The notes under the pieces were generated by a model. It was not told the DNA's origin, did not search any database, and saw only the letters and a program-made list of their open reading frames with translations. Source: Chloracidobacterium sp. UBA7659 (GTDB taxonomy: Bacteria > Acidobacteriota > Blastocatellia > Pyrinomonadales > Pyrinomonadaceae). From it: 12,485 bases of DNA. Location of the stretch: positions 4,063-16,547 of the forward strand of contig DLHV01000109.1 of NCBI GenBank assembly GCA_002483395.1, read 5' to 3'. Positions 1-6,859 of the stretch are shown here, in pieces. Position 1 is the first letter of the stretch, and each line of letters opens with the position of its first letter. The position numbers and the translations under genes are program-made.

Positions 1-1
1 T

Positions 2-973
2 CTCGAATACAATGCCGAAAATCCCGCGGGCGTTGGCGATCAGGCCGCCCTCGAAGCTCTTTTCACACATGTTCCTGCCGTTCGCGAATTCCTAAATGAA
101 CACGCCCATTTCTATCCGCAGCCGCAGGTCAAGCTTCTCGAGGTTCTAGAACGAGCCTATCGAGAATACGGTGGCAAAAAGGCAGTTCCGAATATCGCTA
201 TTGTTGACTGGACGGGTGTCGATACCAGTTCGGAATTCGAGATCCTCAGGCTTTTTTTTGAATCACGCGGATATTCGACCGCCATTTGCGACCCGAACGA
301 AATGGAGTACGACGGCAAAATCCTTCGCACGGGAGAGTTTGAGGTCGATATCCTGTACAAACGGGTGATAATTCACGAATTCCTTGAACGATTCGATGAG
401 ACACACGCGATCTCCCGAGCGATCGCCGACGGGACAGTCTGCATGGCGAACTCCTTTCGATCGAAGATTCCACACAAGAAATCGAGCTTTGCGATCTTGA
501 GCGATGACGGATTTCACCGCCTGTTCACCGCCGACCAGATCGACGCAATCCGCCAACATATACCCTGGACCCGGAAGGTCCGGGAAGGTGAGACGACCTA
601 TGCAAACGAGACTGTCGATCTTCTCGATTACATCCGATTAGAACGGTTCCGGTTTGTGCTGAAACCGAACGACGATTACGGGGGCAAAGGCATCGTATTT
701 GGCTGGGAAAGCACCGAATCGGAATGGGATGATGCGATCGAAACGGCTTTAAGCGCAGATTATGTCGTTCAGGAACGGGCCGTCGTCGAGAAGACCGATA
801 TTCCTGTATTTTTCGACGGCGAAGTCGGGATCGAGAGCCTAACTGTTGATTTCGATCCGTTCCTTTTTATGGGCGACGTTGAGGGCGGAATGGTCCGCCT
901 CGCCGCCGGTTCGCTTGTAAATATCACGCAGGGCGGCGGCGAAACCGCCCTGGCGATCCTCGAAGGGATTTGA
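2..973 (+). CDS. Circularly permuted ATP-grasp-like protein, 5'-truncated by the window edge
   Basis: The reading frame is open from base 2 to the TGA at 971-973, giving 323 codons. The true start lies upstream of the window, so the internal ATG at 302 is not the start. The first visible residues, EYNAENPAGVGDQ, resemble the acidic Asn/Ala-rich segment of circularly permuted ATP-grasp and glutathionylspermidine-synthase-like proteins. Further on come VDILYKRV, then a basic stretch NSFRSKIPHKKSSFAILSDD, then LKPNDDYGGKGIVFGWE, which looks like the glycine-rich nucleotide loop of an ATP-grasp fold. Such enzymes use ATP to join a carboxylate to an amine or thiol through an acyl-phosphate. The substrate cannot be read from the sequence. 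No signal peptide is visible, though the N-terminus is missing. The next gene starts 122 bases downstream on the same strand. The family call is from motif resemblance only. Confidence 0.6.
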   Translation, partial: LEYNAENPAGVGDQAALEALFTHVPAVREFLNEHAHFYPQPQVKLLEVLERAYREYGGKKAVPNIAIVDWTGVDTSSEFEILRLFFESRGYSTAICDPNEMEYDGKILRTGEFEVDILYKRVIIHEFLERFDETHAISRAIADGTVCMANSFRSKIPHKKSSFAILSDDGFHRLFTADQIDAIRQHIPWTRKVREGETTYANETVDLLDYIRLERFRFVLKPNDDYGGKGIVFGWESTESEWDDAIETALSADYVVQERAVVEKTDIPVFFDGEVGIESLTVDFDPFLFMGDVEGGMVRLAAGSLVNITQGGGETALAILEGI

Positions 974-1095
974 GCGGACGCAAGAATCGGATCCATCGCG
1001 CGTTCCATTTTCAGCAGAACGCGGACGGATGTCCGACAATATCTTTCAAATTGGGTTATCGGATTCGAAAGCGAGTCGTGCCATAAGAGATCAAA

Positions 1096-4000
1096 ATGAG
1101 AAAATTAACTTCGTGGGTATTATTGTTTGCTGTTTATTTAAGCTTTATTGCTCCCGCAAGTCTTACGGGGAATGCACAGGTTTTGCGAAAAGCTATGGAT
1201 CAAAAGCTAAAGGATAGGCCTCCGGGTCTGACGTTTCGTCTTAGCAATGGCGCAGAAGGAGCGGAAACACGCGTCAAACAGCCGCTTGCGTCGACCGAAC
1301 CGATATCGGAAAGCGATTCGACGGGCATATTGAAGCGGCTCCCACAGATCAAGTCCGAACCCGACGATCGAACCGAATTCGCCAAACGCATCGGCTCGCT
1401 CCCCGCGCCGAAGACCGGGCGGCAAATTCCAGTAAAATTTCCGGCATCGGATCAGATCGGCCGCCCAAATGTCGATTATTCCAAACAGCCACTCGAAGTC
1501 ATCAGATTCTCACCCGAAGGCGAAATTCCGCTCGCTCCCGATCTTAGCGTTACATTCTCGCAGCCAATGGTCGCCGTCACCTCGCAGGAAGAAGCGGCCA
1601 AATACGCACCGGCCGAGCTTACACCGCAGGTCGAAGGCCGCTGGCGCTGGCTCGGGACAAAAACGCTGATGTTCGACACGACAAAGCGTTTTCCGATGGC
1701 GACAAAATTCACGGCTCGCGTTCCCGCCGGAACAAAGTCGGCGACCGGGCAGGCATTGCAGAAAGACGTCGTTTGGACTTTTACTACGCCTCCGCCAAAG
1801 GTGTTACAGATGCTGCCGAACGGGCAGATTACGCGCCGCGATGCTCTGATGTTTGTCTCTTTCGATCAGGCGATCAATCCGGACGCTGTTCTGAAAAACA
1901 TCTCTGTGACAGGCGGCGGGAAAAAACTGACTGTCCGGCTTGCGACGCAGGAAGAGATAGACCGAGACGGGAGTATTTCGTACTATGCAAAACAAGCCGA
2001 AGCAGGACGCTGGCTTGCGTTTCGGGCAATAAATTCGGATGGCCTGCCGGAGAACGCCTTACCGGCCGCTTCGGGAATATCCGTCGCTATCGAAAAGGGA
2101 ACTCCTTCCGCGGAAGGCCCTCTTACAACGACGACAGCACAGAGCTTCGGTTTTCAGACCTACGGTCCGTTCAAATACAGCCGGGCCTATTGCGGCTGGG
2201 CGCAAAACCCGAATTGCTCGCCGTTCCACGACTGGTACATCGAGTTCAACAATTCGATCGATTCGTCGAAATTCACAAAGGAAATGGTGAAGATCGACCC
2301 GCCGGTCGAAGGCCTGAACATTTATCCGTCGGGCAACCACATTTACATACAAGGTTACAAAAAGGGGCGAACGACTTACAAGATCACGGTTGACAGTGCT
2401 CTTGGTGATATCTTTGGGCAAACGCTGGGCCAGCCGGCGGTTGCGTCGATAAAGGTTGGGACCGCGGCCCAGAGCTTCTATGCGCAAGGCGGCATTATGG
2501 CCGTTCTCGACCCGAGCGCGAAGCCTTACTATTCGATTTATTCGACAAATCATGCCGCGGCAAGAGTGCGAATGTACGACGTGCAGCCGCAGGATTGGCG
2601 GCAGTTTCAGGATTACGTTCGGCACATCAACTATGATGACGGCAAACGCCCGGCAATTCCCGGTAGACTCATTTCGGACAAGGTCGTAACGATCGCAAAT
2701 AAGCCCGACGAGATGGTAGAAACGCGGATCGACATCGCACCTGCTTTGGACGGCGGTTTTGGCAACGTCATCGTCGATATCGAACCGACCGTACGCAAGG
2801 ACAAATACGACCGGGCGCGTATCTTTACATGGCTTCAGGCGACACAGATCGGCCTTGATGCTTTTGTCGACAACACCGAGCTTGTCGGTTTTGCTACCGA
2901 TCTAAAGACCGGAAAGCCGCTGTCTGGTGTCAATCTTTCGATCTTTCCAAACGGCCGGCCAGTGGTCAGTGATCAGGGATCAATGGACAGTAAGGAAAAG
3001 GGCTGGATAGCTTCAGCGTGGGAATGGATAACCGGAATCGGAGGGCCGAGTGCCGGGGAGATCGAATCGCTCGATACGGACGGCTCGGTTTTGGACACCG
3101 AGACGATCGAGCCCGCTCAAACCACAAACACCGGCGACAACGGAATTCTGCGAATTCAGCTTCCCGAAACAGCGTCCGAAAAGGGCCAGAACATGCTGAT
3201 AGCAAAACGTGGAAAAGACATCGCGTTCCTACCGGAAAACAGCGATTACTATTGGAATGACAGCGGGAACTGGTACAAGAAAACCTCGTCTGATTCGTTG
3301 CGGTGGTTCGTTTTCGACGACCGCAAGATGTATAAGCCAAAGGAAGAAGTCGCCGTCAAAGGCTATATCCGAAAGCTGACCGCCGGAAAGCTCGGTGATA
3401 TCGAAGGACTTGGCGACGCCGCGAACGGCTTTACATATTCGGTCAAAGACCCGCGAAATAACGAGATCGCAAAAGGCACGGGCAATCTTAACGCCTTTGG
3501 AGCGTTCGATTTCAAATTTACATTGCCCGACAACGCAAATCTCGGCCATGCGCGTATAGATCTGTCGACAAATAGCTCGCTTTTGGGCCAGAGCTATTCG
3601 CATCAGTTCCAAATACAGGAATTTCGCCGGCCGGAATTTGAGGTTTCGACAAAGGTCGAATCCGAGGCTCCGCATTTTGTCGGCGGCAAGGCCGATCTGT
3701 CGGTCGAAGCGAAATATTATGCGGGCGGCGGGCTTGCAAACGCGGAAACCAATTGGACCGTGACGGCGACCCCGACAAACTACACCCCGCCGAACCGCGG
3801 CGATTTTACATTCGGGACTTGGGTGCCGTGGTGGAGAGCTTACGATTACGGCGAATACAGCTTTGGCGGCCGAGGTTCGTATGGTGGCGGCATAACGCAA
3901 TATTTCAAGGGCGTCACCGATGCGAGCGGAAGGCATCTGCTCAAGATCGATTTCGAATCTGTAAACCCGCCGCGGCCATACAGCGTGACGGCATCGGCTT

Positions 4001-6507
4001 CGGTTCAGGATGTAAACCGGCAAACCTGGTCGAGCTCGACATCGCTTCTCGTGCATCCGGCCGATCTCTACGTGGGTATCAAAACGCCACGAACGTTTGT
4101 CCAGAAAGGCGAGAACATCGTTATCGAATCTATCGTTTCGGATATCGACGGCAAGCTCATTGCAGGACGCGATGTCGAGATCAAGGCGGTTCTGAAAGAT
4201 TGGACGTTCGACAAAGGTTCGTGGAAAGAGATCACGGTCGATGAACAAAACTGCGCGGTGAAGTCTTTGTCAGAACCGCCTGCGTCAGTGGGCGGCCAGT
4301 CGGCCGGAGTGGCAAAGTGCACATTCGTCGCTAAACAGGGCGGACGTTACACCGTGACGGCGACGGTAATGGACGACCGCGAACGGTTTAACGAAAGCGA
4401 ATTTACCATCTGGGTTCCCGGGGGCAAAACGCCGCCGAAACGCAATGTCGAGCAGGAAGAAGCTCAGATCATCCCGAGCAAAAAGGATTTTGCACCGGGC
4501 GATATGGCTGAGCTATTGGTTATTGCTCCATTTACACCAGCCGAGGGCGTCCTGACGCTCCGGCGCGATGGCATCGTCAAAACCGAGCGCTTTTCGATGA
4601 AGGATTCTTCCATCACATTGAAGATCCCGCTGGACGAGATATATCTGCCGAATATCTACGCCCAGGTCGATCTCGTCGGAGCCGCACGGAGAGGGGACAC
4701 TCTTGTCCCCATGAGTCCGAAGGACGAACAGCTTTCGCGTCGAAGCGACGCTCATGGGGACAGGAGTGTCCCCGCTCCGCGTCCCGCATTCGCGAGCGGA
4801 AATATCAATCTGTCGATCTCGACCGAATCTCGAAAACTGACCGTTTCAGCCGAGCCGCAGGACAAAACGCTTGCTCCCGGCGGCGAAACCAAGGTTGCTA
4901 TCGAGGTCAAGGATCATAAAGGCGAACCGGTCGCGAACAGCGAAGTTGCGGTGGTTGTCGTCGATGAGAGCGTGCTTGCATTGTCGCGATACAGCATTGC
5001 CGACCCGGCGGCAATATTTTACACGGCCCGTTCAACCGGAACGACTGACTACCATTTGCGGAAGGATGTGTTACTCGGAAATCCGGACGATGTAAAGGCA
5101 CCGCCTCCGCCTCCACCGGTTTCAGAAGGTGTCGTGTCGTTTTCGGCAGGTCTTGCGATGCCCTCGCCCCCGGCAAAATCGATGGCTAGACGCGAGATGG
5201 CCGTCGATAAGGCTGTTACGACCGAAGAAAAGGACGGGAACCTTCAATCGCCAGACACACCGATCAACCTCCGCGAGAACTTCAACGCGTTGGCGGTCTT
5301 TGCTCCATCGGTTAAAACCGATTCGAATGGCCGTGCGACGGTCGATGTGAAGCTGCCGGACAATCTGACACGGTATCGGATCACCGCGGTTTCGGTCGAT
5401 CAGGGCAAGCGGTTCGGCAAATCGGAATCGAACATCACGGCCAAAAAGCCTCTGATGGTCCGGCCGAGCGCTCCGAGGTTTATGAACTTCGGTGACAAGG
5501 TCGATCTACCGGTCGTTGTCCAAAATCAAACGGACCAGGACATGACGGTCGATGTCGCGATCAGAGCGACTAACGCAGCTCTTACGGGCGGAAACGTGAG
5601 TGTGAACGAGCGTGCCTCAGACGCGCCCGAAGGCACGCTCCCTAACGGTCGCGTTTCTGCCCGCAGCGACGGGAAACGTGTTTTGGTTAAGGCCAACAGC
5701 CGCGAAGAAGTGCGTTTCCCTGTATCGACAGTAAGTGCAGGAACCGCACGTTTCCAGATCGCCGTTACTTCCGGAAAGCATAACGATGCCGCCGAAATTT
5801 CGCTTCCCGTCTGGACGCCGGCGACGACCGAGGCATTTGCAACCTACGGGACAACGGATCAAAACGGAGCGATAATCCAGCCGGTTCAGACGCCGGGTGA
5901 TGTTTACTCGCAATTCGGCGGATTGGAGGTCACGACCTCATCGACGCAGTTACAGGAACTCACTGACGCGTTCATTTACCTGACGAACTATCCGTACGCA
6001 TGTTCGGAGCAGATCGCGTCACGGATGATCTCGATCGCCGCGATGCGTGATGTTTTGAGTGCTTTTAAGGCAAAGGACATGCCGACGGCGAAGGAACTCG
6101 AGGGCTACTTTGCTCGCGACATCCAAATATTGCAGTCGCGTCAACGAAATGATGGCAGCTTCGGCCTTTGGAAACGTGATAAGGAGCGTTACGAATATCC
6201 GTTCCTGACCGTTCATGTCGCACACGCTTTGGCGTTGGCCAAATCAAAAGGATACAAAGTGCCCGACGAGATGATCAGCAAGACAAAGCCTTATTTAAAG
6301 GATGTCGAGAAACATTTTGACGATTGGTACAAGAATTCGCCACAGGTCCGGTGGACGATCTCGGCTTATGCCTTGTACATCCGCGACATGATGGGTGACA
6401 AGGATGCGGCAAAAGCCAAGAAACTTCTCGCCGAAGCCACGGGCGGAAACGCGAGTGTGAACGAGCGTGCATCAGAACGTCGTTGGTTATTTATGTACGC
6501 TTCCTGA
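1096..6507 (+). CDS. Secreted alpha-2-macroglobulin-like protein, thioester type, C-terminally truncated
   Basis: This 1803-residue protein begins with a Sec signal peptide (residues 1 to about 28, ending near GNAQ). There is no lipobox Cys, unlike the lipoprotein YfhM of E. coli. Around residues 135-235 is an Ig-like/Big_5 domain (FSPEGEIPLAPDLSVTFSQP). Macroglobulin domains follow, including the MG signature DDRKMYKPKEEVAVKGY near 740. A proline-rich, bait-like stretch starts at 1336. The A2M/ANA domain starts near 1392 (LRENFNALAVFAPSV, then LPDNLTRYRITAVSVD). The thioester motif is Cys1636-Ser-Glu-Gln1639. Family members trap proteases: bait cleavage exposes the thioester, which then binds the attacker covalently. 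Only about 164 residues follow the thioester; full-length homologues have several hundred, so the rest of the alpha-alpha barrel and the terminal domains are missing. The ATG at 1096 follows AAGAGA at SD spacing. Three palindromic repeats lie in frame and a fourth carries the stop codon. No pbpC partner is in the window. Confidence 0.9.
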   Translation: MRKLTSWVLLFAVYLSFIAPASLTGNAQVLRKAMDQKLKDRPPGLTFRLSNGAEGAETRVKQPLASTEPISESDSTGILKRLPQIKSEPDDRTEFAKRIGSLPAPKTGRQIPVKFPASDQIGRPNVDYSKQPLEVIRFSPEGEIPLAPDLSVTFSQPMVAVTSQEEAAKYAPAELTPQVEGRWRWLGTKTLMFDTTKRFPMATKFTARVPAGTKSATGQALQKDVVWTFTTPPPKVLQMLPNGQITRRDALMFVSFDQAINPDAVLKNISVTGGGKKLTVRLATQEEIDRDGSISYYAKQAEAGRWLAFRAINSDGLPENALPAASGISVAIEKGTPSAEGPLTTTTAQSFGFQTYGPFKYSRAYCGWAQNPNCSPFHDWYIEFNNSIDSSKFTKEMVKIDPPVEGLNIYPSGNHIYIQGYKKGRTTYKITVDSALGDIFGQTLGQPAVASIKVGTAAQSFYAQGGIMAVLDPSAKPYYSIYSTNHAAARVRMYDVQPQDWRQFQDYVRHINYDDGKRPAIPGRLISDKVVTIANKPDEMVETRIDIAPALDGGFGNVIVDIEPTVRKDKYDRARIFTWLQATQIGLDAFVDNTELVGFATDLKTGKPLSGVNLSIFPNGRPVVSDQGSMDSKEKGWIASAWEWITGIGGPSAGEIESLDTDGSVLDTETIEPAQTTNTGDNGILRIQLPETASEKGQNMLIAKRGKDIAFLPENSDYYWNDSGNWYKKTSSDSLRWFVFDDRKMYKPKEEVAVKGYIRKLTAGKLGDIEGLGDAANGFTYSVKDPRNNEIAKGTGNLNAFGAFDFKFTLPDNANLGHARIDLSTNSSLLGQSYSHQFQIQEFRRPEFEVSTKVESEAPHFVGGKADLSVEAKYYAGGGLANAETNWTVTATPTNYTPPNRGDFTFGTWVPWWRAYDYGEYSFGGRGSYGGGITQYFKGVTDASGRHLLKIDFESVNPPRPYSVTASASVQDVNRQTWSSSTSLLVHPADLYVGIKTPRTFVQKGENIVIESIVSDIDGKLIAGRDVEIKAVLKDWTFDKGSWKEITVDEQNCAVKSLSEPPASVGGQSAGVAKCTFVAKQGGRYTVTATVMDDRERFNESEFTIWVPGGKTPPKRNVEQEEAQIIPSKKDFAPGDMAELLVIAPFTPAEGVLTLRRDGIVKTERFSMKDSSITLKIPLDEIYLPNIYAQVDLVGAARRGDTLVPMSPKDEQLSRRSDAHGDRSVPAPRPAFASGNINLSISTESRKLTVSAEPQDKTLAPGGETKVAIEVKDHKGEPVANSEVAVVVVDESVLALSRYSIADPAAIFYTARSTGTTDYHLRKDVLLGNPDDVKAPPPPPPVSEGVVSFSAGLAMPSPPAKSMARREMAVDKAVTTEEKDGNLQSPDTPINLRENFNALAVFAPSVKTDSNGRATVDVKLPDNLTRYRITAVSVDQGKRFGKSESNITAKKPLMVRPSAPRFMNFGDKVDLPVVVQNQTDQDMTVDVAIRATNAALTGGNVSVNERASDAPEGTLPNGRVSARSDGKRVLVKANSREEVRFPVSTVSAGTARFQIAVTSGKHNDAAEISLPVWTPATTEAFATYGTTDQNGAIIQPVQTPGDVYSQFGGLEVTTSSTQLQELTDAFIYLTNYPYACSEQIASRMISIAAMRDVLSAFKAKDMPTAKELEGYFARDIQILQSRQRNDGSFGLWKRDKERYEYPFLTVHVAHALALAKSKGYKVPDEMISKTKPYLKDVEKHFDDWYKNSPQVRWTISAYALYIRDMMGDKDAAKAKKLLAEATGGNASVNERASERRWLFMYAS
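4276..4295 (+). repeat. Short in-frame palindrome inside the macroglobulin gene (family A)
   Basis: A 20-base hairpin: CCGCC pairs with GGCGG, then two G-U pairs and one C-G pair, around a GTCA loop. It encodes the middle of SEPPASVGGQS at about residues 1058-1068. The copper ATPase gene in this window carries a closely similar element at 7513-7532, on the other strand, encoding [10 protein letters not shown]. It falls in a loop between NCAVKS and KCTFVAKQGG, where extra residues are easily tolerated. That it is an insertion is inferred. Confidence 0.6.
4687..4779 (+). repeat. 93-base palindromic element inserted in frame in the macroglobulin gene (family B)
   Basis: Arms 4687-4715 and 4751-4779 are inverted repeats matching at 27 of 29 positions, with a 35-base loop. 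Each arm holds a smaller hairpin in which GGGGACA pairs with TGTCCCC. The length is 31 codons, so the frame is kept (residues 1198-1228). The product is Arg/Ser/Asp/Pro-rich (RRGDTLVPMSPKDEQLS) and unlike the beta-rich sequence around it. It lies between YAQVDLVGAA and FASGNINLSI, where a loop between macroglobulin domains is expected. The structure points to a MITE- or REP-like mobile repeat. Confidence 0.8.
5586..5662 (+). repeat. 77-base palindromic element read in frame in the macroglobulin gene (family C, copy 1)
   Basis: The outer arms 5586-5596 and 5652-5662 pair at 10 of 11 positions. The inner arms 5608-5616 (GAGCGTGCC) and 5632-5640 (GGCACGCTC) pair perfectly around a 15-base loop. 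The element encodes a hydrophilic insert, NVSVNERASDAPEGTLPNGR, between IRATNAALTGG and VKANSREEVRFPV, at about residues 1497-1523. A second copy with the same borders lies at 6441-6524, which supports a repeat family rather than native protein sequence. Confidence 0.78.
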
Positions 6508-6524
6508 TGGTCGCGTTTCTGCCT
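6441..6524 (+). repeat. Family C palindromic element, copy 2, carrying the macroglobulin stop codon
   Basis: Its left side nearly matches copy 1 (GGGCGGAAACG, GAGTGTGAACGAGCGTGC) and its right side does too (GGTCGCGTTTCTGCC). The centre differs and is 7 bases longer. That shifts the reading frame of the right half, so TGA at 6505-6507 ends the protein after NASVNERASERRWLFMYAS. The outer arms (6441-6451 with 6514-6524) match at 9 of 11 positions and the inner arms (6463-6471 with 6494-6502) at 7 of 9. The next palindromic repeat begins only 3 bases after its end. Confidence 0.75.
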
Positions 6525-6851
6525 GTAAGTGTAACAGTTTGTAACACCTGTAACTGTTACACTTTTCAAATCGCGATCTGCCATCCGAAACGCATCCACC
6601 CTTCGTGTCTAGGTGGGAGTTTTAAAACTTCCTCAAAATAGACTTGAAACCACTACGTAATAGCAAGTGTTCGCGATAATGACTATGTTAATTATTTGCA
6701 ACGCGAATAATGAAAATACCCCACCCAACCCTTCCTTACGGAAAAGCCGGAATGGAGTCTTGCTGAATGATATTAGAGCAAGTGTTTCATCCATTGTCAA
6801 GTATTTTATTCACGACACAAAAAGTGTAACAGTTACAGGTGTTACAAACTG
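6508..6851. other. Non-coding stretch between two convergent genes, bounded by inverted repeats
   Basis: I see no supported gene in these 344 bases. The part between the two 38-base repeats is AT-richer than its neighbours. It holds an almost perfect palindrome around GTTTTAAAAC near 6615-6632, an imperfect repeat CCACCCTTCGTGTCTAGGTGGG near 6597-6618, and a direct repeat AGCAAGTGTT near 6662 and 6779. Nothing resembles the lost C-terminal part of the macroglobulin. An open frame that starts at 6667 only runs on antisense to the ATPase gene. Confidence 0.6.
6527..6564. repeat. 38-base palindromic repeat, left copy (family D)
   Basis: AAGTGTAACAGT at 6527-6538 pairs perfectly with ACTGTTACACTT at 6553-6564 around a 14-base loop. 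The whole unit is repeated in inverted orientation at 6822-6859 with one mismatch in 38. It lies just after the end of the macroglobulin gene. As RNA it would form a stable hairpin from either strand and could act as a bidirectional terminator between the convergent genes; that role is inferred. Confidence 0.85.
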
Positions 6852-6859
6852 TTACAGTT
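6822..6859. repeat. 38-base palindromic repeat, right copy (family D)
   Basis: Inverted copy of 6527-6564 with one mismatch. Its stem is AAGTGTAACAGT (6822-6833) with ACTGTTACAGTT (6848-6859). The copper ATPase stop codon, TAA on the minus strand at 6852-6854, and its last codons lie inside this repeat, so the element either supplied the stop or landed on it. Together the two copies enclose 257 bases, as the terminal inverted repeats of a small non-autonomous element would. No clear target-site duplication is visible. Confidence 0.85.

Noticed and set aside
302..973. Treating ATG 302 as the start of the first gene
   Set aside because: The same frame is open back to base 2 and encodes family-like sequence there, so the gene enters from outside the window.
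1022..1035. Hairpin CGGAC-GGAT-GTCCG ahead of the macroglobulin gene as a terminator
   Set aside because: The stem is only 5 pairs and no T tract follows. It may be chance.
2059..2625. Second long minus-strand open frame inside the macroglobulin gene
   Set aside because: Same reasoning: Arg-rich antisense shadow with no start signal and no recognisable domain.
3229..4248. Long open frame (339 codons) on the minus strand inside the macroglobulin gene
   Set aside because: It is antisense to well-recognised macroglobulin domains and rich in Arg and Cys. It has no family motif, as expected from the reverse of a GC-biased coding frame.
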